From Primulina eburnea (lineage: Eukaryota > Streptophyta > Magnoliopsida > Lamiales > Gesneriaceae), in assembly GCF_022965805.1 (NCBI RefSeq), contig NC_133108.1, forward strand, positions 19,418,056 through 19,482,055: a DNA stretch of 64,000 nucleotides, in the 5' to 3' direction. The translations under genes and the position numbers were made by a program. Under the pieces are notes generated by a model, which worked only from the letters and a program-made list of their open reading frames with translations, searched no databases and was not told where the DNA came from. Below are positions 23,128 through 34,614 of this stretch, in pieces (position 1 is the stretch's first letter; every line of letters begins with the position of its first letter).

Positions 23128-24747
23128 TGTAATAGCCGAGCCCGGTGTACGGTACGGTTTAAGCTTTATTGTGTTAATTGGGTTATGTGATTAGATGATT
23201 ATAGTTGTGTTTTGGGCTATAGTATTATTGGTTATTATTTATTTGAGGTGTTAGTTGGTGTTGATTGTTCGTTTCAGCGTTTCGAATCGATTTTTAGTTG
23301 TTTTGTTACTGTTCATTGCCGTGAGTAGAGTGCACCCGCGCTCTTAGATGAGTGCCCCCGCGGTGTACTATTCATGATTTTGGTTTTGGAGGGCCGTGGC
23401 ATCACCGCACCCGCGGCAGTGCAAGGACCGCACCCGCGGTGAGACCGCACCCGCGGTAATTGTAGCACCGCACCCGCGGTGTTCGTGCATGGGATTTATT
23501 TTGGTTGCCGTGAGCTTAGCGCACCCGCGGTGCTTGTGTTGGCGCACCCGCGGTGTAAGTATGGGCGAGATATTTAGCTACTTTTTGGGAGTTGTTGGCC
23601 ATACCTTATCCATTTCTTTCCCTTCCATTCGAGACTTCCCTCCATTGGCAAGGGTTTTCATCCATTTCTTTAGCTTCCTACCTTTGATTCTTGGAGTTAT
23701 TTGGATTTCCGACTTGAGATCATCGTTCTCCGTGGTATAAGGAAGCTTAGGTAAGTTTTTGGTGCGATTCTAATGAGGTTTCGAGTTAAGGGTTATTTTG
23801 GATTTGATGTTTTGATGGTTCTATGGATTATTTAGCATGGACTCTTGGATTTAGTCTTGATATTTGTGTTATTTATGGAATATTGTTGTAGGTGGTGTAC
23901 CAAGAGTATAGTTGGAGGTGTTCTATTGGTTTGTAAGTGGAATTTCATCCTTTTTGCTCACATGATATTATATGTATTGTGTTTTAAAGGTTTCAAAGTG
24001 TTATTCCCTTCCATTGATCCATTGTTATGTATTCATTTCATTGATTATCTATTGGAGGCATTGATGTCTCACTATTGTTAAAAAGGGAATACAAGAGATA
24101 TTATGAGATTGCGAAACGACGGCCTTAAATGCTATTGAGAATTCAAATGTTTTATTGGATTGATTAATCATAGCCATAGCATTGCATGCAATTAGATGAT
24201 CATCGACCATAGGCTTTTATCCCCTCACAGTTATCGATTTATATCGATGGGATATTGGCAACCACAGTCACAGATACTATTGATATCAATCCAACCATAG
24301 AAAAGAGAAATACCATCGTTTTGCTATCTATTGCCATTGCTATTGCTACAGTTATTGCTACGTTATTCATGTTTCAGAGTTGATGGTATTTATGATTTCA
24401 AAGTCATGTTTTACAGTGTATATTATGTATCATTGCTATGTAAGAGTTCCACTTGCTGAGATTTATTCTCATTTCAGTTATTTTCATGTGATGCAGATAA
24501 GAGCGACGGACCGGGACGTTGACTGTGGATGGGGGTCATATGCATACGAAGATTGGAAGGATGATTATTTTGTACCATTTTGTAACATGATCACACTAAT
24601 GATATTTTGTATTTTGTTATGTCATTGGAATGATCATGTTGTTATTTTGTAAACACTTTTATAAAATGTATCTTGAAACTCCTTCCATGTTTGAAAGAAA
24701 ATTTTAAATTCCGCTGTATTTTAATTGTATCGGGTCAGGGTGTCACA
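23128..24747 (+). repeat. TEK-1 3' LTR
   Basis: 1620 bp, almost identical to the 5' LTR, with its own eight-box array at about 23329-23554. It ends GGGTGTCACA and is followed by TSD TTAAT. Confidence 0.95.
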
Positions 24748-24752
24748 TTAAT

Positions 24753-25039
24753 TGATTAAGTTTAAGTTTGAGTTTGATTTAGATGTTAGAGTTGTGTTTA
24801 TGGGTTATAGTATTGTTGGTTATCATTACTTGTGGTATTTTTTATGTTCATTGATGGTAGTTGTATTGTATCAGCGTTTCGGTTCGATTTTAGTTGCGTT
24901 AGATTTTGTCTTGGCCGAGAGGGGACCGCACCCGCGGTCCTTGCAGCAGCGCACCCGCGGTCTTGTGCTTCAGAATTTGGTGTTTTTCCCGTAGCCTCAC
25001 CGCACCCGCGGTGTATTGGTACCGCACCCGCGGTGAAGG
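24753..25039 (+). repeat. TEK-2 5' LTR, middle part with boxes 1-4
   Basis: The LTR resumes after TEK-1. Boxes start at 24925, 24948, 24999 and 25021 (spacings 23, 51, 22). It ends in GAAGG, the TSD of the inverted solo LTR, so that insertion landed inside the box array between boxes 4 and 5. Confidence 0.85.
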
Positions 25040-25704
25040 TGTGACACCTCGACCCATTTTAATAAAATAGCAGCGGAATTTAAAATTTTTCTTTCAATGG
25101 AAGGAAGTTTCCAATACATTTCTATAAAATCTTTACATCAAAAGTAAATACATGATCATTCAAATGATATAACAAAAATACAAAATATCATTCCTATGAT
25201 CATGTCCAAAATGCCATCCAAAAATCATCATCCTTCCAACTTGGTATGCATATGACCCCGGTCTCACAATCAACGTTCCGGTCCGTCGCTTTTATCTGCA
25301 TCACATGAAATAACTGAAATGTGTATACAACTCAACAAGTGGAACTCTTATATAGCAATGATCATAACATACTCTGTAAAACATAACTTTGAAATCAGTA
25401 AATACTATCAACTCTGAAACATGAATAACATAACAATAGCATAAAATGAGATGGTATTTCGCTTTTCTCTGGTATGGATTGATATCAATAGTATCTCTGT
25501 ATATGGTTGCTTGTATCCTATCGATATAAATCGACAACTCTGAGGGATATAAGCCTATGGTCGTTGATCAACTATGTAATGCCCACGAATTGTCGTAGAA
25601 TTGATCAGACAAGATTAATGTAATGCCCAAGACTTGTAGAATTAATCAGATAAGATTATGAGATGTTACAAGGATTAAAAATGTGGATTTTTAGAAAATG
25701 CAGG

Positions 25705-25858
25705 ACTGTGCCCGCGGTCTGGGAGACACCGCACCCGCGGTGTAAGTCCAGTAGGGTAGGGATTTTGGGCGAAGCAAGACCGCACCCGCGGTCTTGCATA
25801 CACCGCACCCGCGGTTAAGACACCGCACCGGCGCTCCTTGCACTACCGCACCCGCGGT
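25705..25858 (+). promoter_or_regulatory. Phased GC-box array in the TRG-X 5' LTR
   Basis: Boxes start at 25705, 25728, 25779, 25802, 25822 and 25845 (spacings 23, 51, 23, 20, 23): three pairs. The matching array in the 3' LTR is at 31528-31681. Confidence 0.8.
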
Positions 25859-25906
25859 CTTGCGTGCAGCAAGGAAGATGTGACACGTTGCTTAACTTGC
25901 ATGTTG

Positions 25907-25914
25907 TATATATA
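25907..25914 (+). promoter_or_regulatory. Putative TATA box of TRG-X
   Basis: TATATATA begins 49 bp after the last GC box; the 3' LTR copy is at 31730-31737. The equivalent spacing recurs in the Y and W LTRs, which supports a core promoter. Confidence 0.65.
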
Positions 25915-27681
25915 CATGTGTCCAAACGTGTTGTATTCAGATTTTCAGAGGAAATCGAGAGCTTGGAGAGAGAATTTCACTTTTTGAATTTAGAATTTGA
26001 TTTACGAAGAATCCGTGCATCAGAATTCAAATCCGAACGCAGTATTGTGTTCCTCGTGACGCGAGCTACACAAGGACGTAAGTTTCATTACGTTTTGCAG
26101 TATTTTGAAAATACGATGTTGTTGGAATTGAATATGATTCAGATATGGTGTTTATGCTACCGTAGACATTGTATAATCGAAGACAGATTGAAGAATAGAC
26201 TGTTTATATAATTGTTATGATTTTCAGAAGATATTGATTGAGATCAAACACTAGATTTGTATTGTTCTTGATTGAAGAATGAATAGATGATTATTCTTGT
26301 ATGTCTGGATAGATTATTCAGTAGATATGTGAAGTTAGATCAAAGAAAGAATATCGTATGTCTGTGTTTTGTATTTCAGCATCGCTGAAGATGTATTTGT
26401 TAGATATTCCGATGCTGGAACAGATTAATCAGATTCAGATGTGATTTAGATTATATCGGGATATTATTGATACGACTCAGATTGTATCTTGTTCAGACAT
26501 TGATCAGATTGTATACTGAATTGAGTATTGATCAGAACAGATTGTGAATTGAGCTACACAGTGATACAGTGTATTTGATTTTGTCATTTCAGATCGGATA
26601 TGGACAGACTGGACTTCAAGACTTCGTCTTCCTCAGACGGGGACGATAAAGGCATAATTCATGTGATATTCGGGAAGAAACAACTCAATCGAGATCATCC
26701 TTGAGTTGCCCAATAAATCACATACTATATTCTTGTTTATGCTTTATCGTGATATGATTATTGCATATCTTGATATGATTATGTTTGTTATAGATCGATT
26801 TGCTTATAGAACTTGTATGCAAATCATATTCAGATGATTATGCTTGCTTACAGATTTTGTATTCATGCATTAAGATAGGAAAGTCTGCGAGATCATCCAG
26901 ACTTCTAGGCGTTCGGCGATATCACAGTTTAGGGGAAGATCACCGCCCCTATTGTAGATGCGGATACAGATCAGGCCGAAGTCTAGGAATAAGACGTACC
27001 GTCACCCCGATTGGAGAGTTGGTGATAGATCGTCTTATTCACCCCGGGATCCTTAGAGTTATAGATCGAGTCAAGTCTAGACATTATTTGATTAGGACTT
27101 CATGCTTATATGGATGTGGCTCCTAGATCATGGGACCCATCGTTATTGCTTTCAGTTGTGCTAGCATGTTTTATGATTTAGATTGTTTATATGCATGTTT
27201 ATCTGATGTGAGTTGCATGCTTAATTTCATAGATTATGAAATATATTGTGTTTATACATGACGGCATGTTTTATGAATTAGTTTGTTTATATACATGCTT
27301 ACCATGTTTTATACTGGGATTTATTCTCACCGGAGTTATCCGGCTGTTGTCTTGTTTTGTATGTGTGCATGACAACAGGTGGGGCTGGATCAGGGTCGAG
27401 ATGACGATGAGAGAAGACGAGTTAGCGTGGTGATTCCGGACTTGTAGCAGACTTGGTTTATTACTTGAATTTAGTAATTGAACCTTAGACTTAGGTTGTA
27501 CAGTATTGTACTTTTCTACTGAACTGTAGTTTTTATACAGAAATGTATATTGTTTAGATTCCATTACCTTCCGCAGTTACATATTAAAAAGAAAAATTTT
27601 TAGACCCTGTTTATCAGAACTGATAATTAAATCCCAATAATGAGTAATGAGAAAGATCAGCGTCCGGGTCCCCACAACAGG

Positions 27682-27693
27682 TGGTATAAGAGC
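27682..27693 (+). promoter_or_regulatory. TRG-X primer-binding site
   Basis: TGGTATAAGAGC, five bases after the LTR end (spacer ACAGG). It has one mismatch (C to A) to the tRNA-iMet PBS retained in TRG-W and GYP-Y. Confidence 0.88.
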
Positions 27694-28089
27694 GATAGAT
27701 CCTTTAGATTGAGATAGTCAGAGTTGATAGATTCTTTTAGACTGAGATAGAAGAGAATGAGCGGGGTAGATTGAATTTCTTTCCTTGCATGTGTGTGCTA
27801 GCATGAGATTGATTACAATGTTGATTTACATTATGAGTGCTAGCATGATTTATTGCTTTCCCTATTACATGTTGTTTGTTATCTGAGTTGATTACAGCAT
27901 GTAATTACTAAGAATGAATCAGAACCGAGTCTGGATCAGAGGTATATGATCAGAGGAGGGCTGAGACAGATTATACAGATTGTGTATTGATTTGTTTGAT
28001 ATTCAGATATACCGCCTCGGAGATTTCCAGAAAGGGGTAGTACTTCGTCGGAACAGTTAGAGGCAGCAGAAACTCAGCTAGAAGAAAAG

Positions 28090-28908
28090 ATGAAAGAATT
28101 TGAGTTATTACAGCCGCCGATTCTGAGTGGTACCGAGACATCTGAAGATTGTCAGAACTGGTTAGATGACATAGAAATATTGTTGAACCTAATCGACTGC
28201 ACGGATGAACAGAAAGTCAAATTAGTACTCCACCAGTTACGAGAAACTGCCAGAAGTTGGTGGATCACAATCAAAGGAGTATTAGCACAACGTGGTACTG
28301 TAATCACGTGGGAAGTCTTCAAAGCTGAATTCTATCAAAGATTTTTCTCAGTTTCCTATCGGGAGGACAAAAGAGCAGAATTTGAGAATTTGAACCAAAG
28401 ACAAATGAATGTTGATGAATATGCTGGAAAGTTCTCTACTTTATTGCATTTTGCTCCTCATTTAGCTGGGAATGATGAAGCTGTAGTGAATCAGTTCATC
28501 AGAGGATTGAATTCAGAGGTAGTTGCATTGATGAATTTGCAGCGACCTTACCATTTTGCTGATATCTTGAGTAGAGAAAAGAGAGCGGAAGCGAGTCTGA
28601 TTAGACAGTTAGGGAGGTTGTGTGTAAAGCAACCCCAGACACAGCAATCCCCTCTTCGAATTGAGCGTGGTAGTACGAGTGGAAAGAAAGATTTGCTGAA
28701 AGCTCAAAGGAAACCGTTCAAGAAATTAGGAGGTGGTTCCTTTAGTTCCAGTGGTTCCAGCCCGAGCTATGCTGGGGTGTATTGCAGGACTTGTGGGGGG
28801 AGACATCCCACAGAGCAATGCCAGGGAGTGACTGGTAGTTGCCATAGTTGTAGACAGCCGGGACACTTTGCTAGAGTCTGTCCCCAGAAAGGTTTTCGAA
28901 GATCTTAA
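28090..28908 (+). CDS. gag: TRG-X Gag (272 aa as read from the first ATG)
   Basis: Capsid-type retrotransposon Gag followed by nucleocapsid. The core block runs from WLDDIEILLNL through 'SWWITIKGVL' and 'FYQRFFSVSYREDKRAEF' to 'FAPHLAGNDEAVVNQFIRGLN'. Then come a basic/Ser-rich linker, a CRTCGGRHPTEQC motif, and a CCHC knuckle CHSCRQPGHFARVC at about 251-264. The frame is open upstream to 28009, where GYP-Y has ATG-CCG-CCT; here the codon is ATA, as in TRG-W, so translation must start at the later ATG 28090 or at a non-AUG codon. It stops just after the knuckle. It is the only long intact frame in the element, while its former pol is destroyed, which suggests selection on Gag or recent loss. 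Confidence 0.88.
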   Translation: MKEFELLQPPILSGTETSEDCQNWLDDIEILLNLIDCTDEQKVKLVLHQLRETARSWWITIKGVLAQRGTVITWEVFKAEFYQRFFSVSYREDKRAEFENLNQRQMNVDEYAGKFSTLLHFAPHLAGNDEAVVNQFIRGLNSEVVALMNLQRPYHFADILSREKRAEASLIRQLGRLCVKQPQTQQSPLRIERGSTSGKKDLLKAQRKPFKKLGGGSFSSSGSSPSYAGVYCRTCGGRHPTEQCQGVTGSCHSCRQPGHFARVCPQKGFRRS

Positions 28909-31383
28909 AGCACAGAGTCATTGGTGGTAATGACTAAAGAACAGACCCAGAATTCGCAAGAGGTACTATTTTTTTTTATGATTATATGCATAGGTATTGA
29001 TATGTACTAATGCATTATTTATTAGTATCTGTGATTGAGTAGCATGGAGATATGCTATATCTGTTGGATCTGTGTTTACTGTAGTATTGATTCCTTGGTT
29101 GTTGAGGAATATGTTGATATCAGAAATTTTTGTGATATATGATATACTACGATTAGATAAGAATGAGATTGAACTAGATTGTGAGGTACTTGTGTTATAT
29201 GATTCTGATGGCATTATGGACATGTATATGCTAAACAAGTACAGAAATATCGTAGAATGTGTGCCAGAAACGGTAAGATTCAGATCAAATCTGGCTGATA
29301 AACGGAGATTTTCCGGTAAGGATTCTAGATCCAGAATTCCTTAGATTATTGTACTGTTTATGACTCGATTATTACAGAAAGGAACAGATGGTATCCTTAT
29401 GTATTCAATAGATTCTTTGAAATCGAGTTGTTTTAGAATTCAGTACAGAATGATATTGAGTGTACAGAATGATACAGAACGAATTAAAAGAATTGAAAAT
29501 CAGTGGAAGAATATCGACCAGGAGTTACATATGATTTAGTGTTTCTCTTTGGCATGTGTCAATATCGGCAGAGATGTTCTGATGATTCTATGCTTGTTAT
29601 ATCTATGAGATTTTAATATAAATGTAGCATTTGATTGACTGAATAGAATATTAGAAGATTGTATTGAATATTCTGAGAACTGCAATGATTGTATACATAA
29701 ACTGTTCAGATAAGAATATTGCTTGAAACAGATTGTATTCAGAATATGCGATATCTGAAGTTAGTATACAGATTGATTTTGATACAGTTGAGATTGTGAT
29801 CAGTTAAAGACACCGATATCCGAAAGATCAGGAATGTCAGAAATGTCAGAAATTTATTATCTGCAGATTATCTTATTCTGATTATTTATTCTCTCATTGA
29901 TATATATCTGTTGAGTATTGTTATTGTTCTACATCAGTATTTGCGATATCTTATATTGTTGGGAGCATATGTTATTTGCAGATAAGATATAGCAGTTGAT
30001 CTGGGCAGTATGAGGATTGGTCAGATAGCCAGAATTTACAGATTGCCTGATTTTGTTATTTTATGAGTTTTCTTAAACTCACTAGATCTGTGTAGGTTCT
30101 TTCTGTTCGGAATCTGTGTAAACAGTCAGACATGTGATCAAAATGTTCAGAACTTGTTTGTAATAATCAGAACAGAACATCAGTCAGATTAATATGTGAT
30201 TTTTTGTTGTATCAGATTGATTATTTTATGATATCAGATGTTTCAGAATTGTTTACAGATTTTGATATTGATAGTCAGAGCCGAATACCAGGTAGGTATT
30301 TCTTCTTTATTTTATGTTATTAACTGTTTGTTTATACAGGATAGTTCGAATCTGAATTCACAGATAACGTCAGAACTGAACAGTTATGGATTCAGTTTTC
30401 ATTCAGATAGTTGAGAATGTATGATATTCGAACAGACAGTAGTGATATAAACAGATTAGATCAGTTATAACAGAATGTGTATAGAAATGTTGGCAGAAAT
30501 TGTACTGACAAGTCTGAATTGCTAACAGAAGAAGACAAAAAGATAGAAATCAGAAGATTTATTACAGAATTTGTATATCTCTGAATAGAAATGGGAGTAC
30601 ATTTCTATGGCTTTCGTAATGAAATTACCGCCATTTTAAATTATGATATGATATGATTATGATTGACAGATTATTCAATCTATATCTATCAGTTTGTACC
30701 AGATTATGTACAAACAGAACCAGATGACATAGATCAATGTCAAAGAAATAGTCAGATTGACGAAAATGCAAGAATTAGATGATATCAGATTGTGATTTTG
30801 ATGGAGTTGTAATTGTGCTAGATTATATCATAAGCTCTCTTGTGCAGATTTATTACAGATTGACAGATAGTCAGAGTATATTACCAGATATTGACAAATA
30901 TTGGTAGAGCTTTGGTACTGGATGTTAGTGCTAGTTGATATAGATTATTGTCATGATATGATTTACTGTATGACAGTAGCTATCAAGATAGCTCAGAATG
31001 GATAGATTTAAGAAACCAATGTCGGATGATGACGATTGGTAATGGAAGATGAAGATTGATTATGTTCTAGATTGGGATAAACAGATGGGATAACAACTAC
31101 AAATAGTATTGTTTTGTTATAGATTGCAGATGGGCATATACGGATGTTGTATAGCCAGTAATGCGGGATTGATTCGGTTAGAACGAGTTGAAAAAGGATT
31201 ATGGTATTATAAATTCTTGAATTCTGAGTTCAGATTAGAATCAAAGCTTGATCAAAAAAAAAAAAAAAAAAAAGACACCACAGAATGATGTTAGTAAAAC
31301 GAGTTTAGATGTTAAACTCTGTTATTCATTTCTTCTAATAGATTTGGATTGCTTGTGGAGAGTTCGAGGACGAACTCAGATCT
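28909..31383 (+). pseudogene. TRG-X decayed pol remnant
   Basis: AT-rich DNA with no open frame, yet collinear scraps of pol survive. Near 29160-29340 a protease-to-RT linker is visible ('MLNKYRNIVECVPETVRF', 'KDSRSRIP'). Near 30550-30640 there is a match to the integrase entry block that in GYP-Y encodes 'SLSIPEWKW...ISMDF'. Between these, most of RT and RNase H is missing or unrecognisable. The same decayed sequence is present in TRG-W, so the damage predates both insertions. A run of about 20 A lies near 31254-31274. In total only about 2.5 kb remains. Confidence 0.8.
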
Positions 31384-31397
31384 AAGAGGGGGAGAAA
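31384..31397 (+). promoter_or_regulatory. TRG-X polypurine tract
   Basis: AAGAGGGGGAGAAA directly precedes the 3' LTR, after 'gttcgaggacgaactcagat'. The same PPT is present in GYP-Y at 54203-54216, so the reverse-transcription signals are shared. Confidence 0.88.
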
Positions 31398-32686
31398 TGT
31401 AATGCCCACGAATTGTCGTACAATTGATCAGACAAGATTAATGTAATGCCCAAGACTTGTAGAATTAATCAGATAAGATTATGAGATGTTACAAGGATTA
31501 AAAATGTGGATTTTTAGAAAATGCAGGACTGCGCCCGCGGTCTGGGAGACACCGCACCCGCGGTGTAAGTCCAGTAGGGTAGGGATTTTGGGCGAAGCAA
31601 GACCGCACCCGCGGTCTTGCATACACCGCACCCGCGGTTAAGACACCGCACTGGCGCTCCTTGCACTACCGCACCCGCGGTCTTGCGTGCAGCAAGGAAG
31701 ATGTGACACGTTGCTTAACTTGCATGTTGTATATATACATGTGTCCAAACGTGTTGTATTCAGATTTTCAGAGGAAATCGAGAGCTTGGAGAGAGAATTT
31801 CACTTTTTGAATTTAGAATTTGATTTACGAAGAATCCGTGCATCAGAATTCAAATCCAAACGCAGTATTGTGTTCCTCGTGACACGAGCTACACAAGGAC
31901 GTAAGTTTCATTACGTTTTGCAGTATTTTGAAAATACGATGTTGTTGGAATTGAATATGATTCAGATATGGTGTTTATGCTACCGTAGACATTGTATAAT
32001 CTAAGACAGATTGAAGAATAGACTGTTTATATAATTGTTATGATTTTCAGAAGATATTGATTGAGATCAAACACTAGATTTGTATTGTTCTTGATTGAAG
32101 AATGAATAGATGATTATTCTTGTATGTCTGGATAGATTATTCAGTAGATATGTGAAGTCAGATCAAAGAAAGAATATCGTATGTCTGTGTTTTGTATTTC
32201 AGCATCGCTGAAGATGTATTTGTTAGATATTCCGATGCTGGAACAGATTAATCAGATTCAGATGTGATTTAGATTATATCGGGATATTATTGATACGACT
32301 CAGATTGTATCTTGTTCAGACATTGATCAGATTGTATACTGAATTGAGTATTGATCAGAACAGATTGTGAATTGAGCTACATAGTGATACAGTGTATTTG
32401 ATTTTGTCATTTCAGATCGGATATGGACAGACTGGACTTCAAGACTTCGTCTTCCTCAGACGGGGACGATAAAGGTATAATTGATGTGATATTCGGGAAG
32501 AAACAACTCAATCGAGATCATCCTTGAGTTGCCCAATAAATCACATACTATATTCTTGTTTATGCTTTATCGTGATATGATTATTGCATATCTTGATATG
32601 ATTATGTTTGTTATAGATCTATTTGCTTATAGAACTTGTATGCAAATCATATTCAGATGATTATGCTTGCTTACAGATTTTGTATT
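31398..32686 (+). repeat. TRG-X 3' LTR, first part
   Basis: Collinear with 25575-26863 of the 5' LTR and including its own box array (31528-31681) and TATA box. It ends in GTATT, the TSD of TRG-W. Confidence 0.92.
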
Positions 32687-34370
32687 TGTGGGGACCCGGA
32701 CGCTGATCTTTCTCCTTAATCATCTTTGGGATTTAATTATCAGTTCTGATAAACAGGGTCTAAAAATTTTCTTTTTAAATCATAACTGCGGAAGGTAATG
32801 GAATCTAAATACTATACATGTCTGTATATAAAAATACAAATTCAGTATTAAAATACAATAATGTACAACATTCTAATCTAAGGTTCACTACTAAAATTCT
32901 AGTAGTAAAATCCAATCTACTGCAAGTCCGGAATCACCACGCTAACTCGTCTTCTCTCATCGTCATCTCGACCCTGATCCAGCTCCACCTGTTGTCATGC
33001 ACACATACAAAACACGACAACAGCCGGATAACTCCGGTGAGAATAAATCCCAGTATAAAACATGGTAAGCATGTATATAAACACACTAGTTCATAAACCA
33101 TGCGATCATGTATAAACACAATATATTTCATAATCTATGAAATAAATCAAATAAGCATGCAACTCAAATCAGATAAACATGCATATAAACAATCTAAATC
33201 ATAAAACATGCTAGCACAACTGAAAGCAATAACGATGGGTCCCATGATCTAGGAGCCACATCCATATGAACATGAGGTCTTAATCAAATCATGTCTAGAC
33301 TTGACTCGATCTATAACTCTAGGGATCCCGGTGTGAATAAGACGTCACTATCTACCCTCCAATCGGGGTAATGTACGTGTCATTCCTAGACTTCGGTCTG
33401 AGCTGTATCAACGGCGGCAATAAGAGTAATACCTACTCCTATGCTGAGATACACCGAAACGTCTAGCTATTTGACAATGCCTGTCAGAGACTCTCCTATC
33501 TTAGATGCAATGAATATCAATATGTAAACAAAGTATAATCATATTCATATCTGAATATCACACTGATCATACATGCTTGAATACACTTCTGAAATCAAAG
33601 CATAAACATGTTAAAAGATTGAATATAATGCTATACACAATTCATAAACATGTTACAATATATCTAATAATACTAGTATGTGATTTTGGTTGGGAAACTC
33701 AAATAATATCTTATTTGAGTTATGCTTCCCGAATATCACATGAATCATACCTTTGTCTTCCTGATCTGACGAAGACGATGTCTCGAATCTGTCCATATCA
33801 AATCTGAAACGACAATATCGAATACTCTGTATCAGTGAATAACTCAATATACAGTCTGTTCTGATCAATACTCAACTCTGAATCTACTCTGATCAATATC
33901 TGAACAAAATACAATCTAATTCATAACACCGACATATGGTATAATTTCTTAAGTCTGATTCCACATATATACTGAATAATCTACTCAGAGCACATGAGAG
34001 TAATCATTTCTTCATTCTGGAATCAAGAACAGTACCAATCTAGTGTTCAATCTCAGTCAAGATCTTCTGAAATTCATAACAATTGTATAAACATTCTATT
34101 TCTCAATCTGACTTCGATTCTATGATGTCTAACATGACAAGAACATCATATATGAATCCTATTCAATTCTGACCATAGCATAATTTCAAAACATGTCTAA
34201 ACGTAACAAAACTTACGTCCAATTGTAGCCTGCGTTGATAGGAACACAGTACTGAAGTCAGATCTAAAATCTAACGGACGGATTTCTCGAAAAAGGCGTA
34301 AGGATTTTCAACTCTTATTCTAAACCCTTTTTCTCGATCCTTGTTCTGATTTCTCAGGGATTACAAATGT

Positions 34371-34388
34371 TTATATGTATATATATAT
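34371..34388 (-). promoter_or_regulatory. Putative TATA region of TRG-W
   Basis: An alternating TA run lies 48 bp from the nearest hairpin arm, equivalent in position to the TATA box in TRG-X and GYP-Y. The 5' LTR copy (about 40199-40219) is four bases longer. Confidence 0.6.
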
Positions 34389-34436
34389 CCGTCTTGCATG
34401 AAATTGAAACGTGGCTACCTCTCATGATTTCCGGGT

Positions 34437-34614
34437 GGCGCTCGAGCGGTGCAAATCTACCGCTCGAGCGCCGTACATTCTGTCCAGAATTTCCAAGACG
34501 CGCCCTTGGCGCTCGGGCGGTCGAAATCTACCGCCCGGGCACCGAACCTTCTGTCCGAGCAATAATTTGTGATGCATTGGCGCTCGGGCGGTGCTTTTCT
34601 ACCGCTCGAGCGCC
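34437..34614 (-). promoter_or_regulatory. Three 71-bp-spaced GC hairpins in the TRG-W LTR
   Basis: Inverted arm pairs GGCGCTC(G/A)(A/G)GCGGT ... ACCGC(T/C)C(G)(A/G)GCGCC occupy 34437-34472, 34508-34543 and 34579-34614. They repeat at exactly 71-bp intervals, with 14-bp arms, 8-bp loops and arm starts 22 bp apart. The 5' LTR copies are at 40268-40303, 40339-40374 and 40410-40445, again 71 bp apart. The array ends 48 bp from a TATA run. Confidence 0.85.

Larger units (their letters stand above)
16916..24747 (+). mobile_element. TEK-1, intact and very young Tekay-type Ty3/gypsy element
   Basis: Complete element: 1620-bp LTRs (16916-18535, 23128-24747), TSD TTAAT at 16911-16915 and 24748-24752, PBS, one uninterrupted gag-pol reading frame, and PPT. 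By eye the two LTRs differ at only three positions (near 17376, 17821 and 18407 in the 5' copy), about 0.2%. LTRs are identical at insertion, so this is the youngest datable insertion here. It sits 59 bp inside the 5' LTR of the related TEK-2. The chromodomain-like C-terminus and LTR size suit the Tekay (Del) clade. Confidence 0.96.
25575..27676 (+). repeat. TRG-X 5' LTR
   Basis: It starts TGTAATGCCCACG and ends GCGTCCGGGTCCCCACA. The first 44 bp are followed by a second, slightly different copy beginning TGTAATGCCCAAG at 25619. It holds a six-box array (25705-25858), a TATA box (25907-25914), and an inverted repeat GAATAAGAC / GTCTTATTC (26987-26995 and 27032-27040) that is also found in the GYP-Y LTRs. 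Confidence 0.92.

Noticed and set aside
27236..27433. Small frame repeated at 27236, 32934 (inverted), 38761 (inverted) and 40958 as a conserved micropeptide
   Set aside because: It lies in the U5 side of X/W LTRs, and its conservation equals that of the surrounding LTR. Without codon-level constraint data a peptide cannot be claimed.
29072..29344. A 90-codon frame as a novel gene in TRG-X
   Set aside because: It aligns with the protease-RT linker of GYP-Y pol ('LNKYR...', 'SRSRIP') and is a pol relic.
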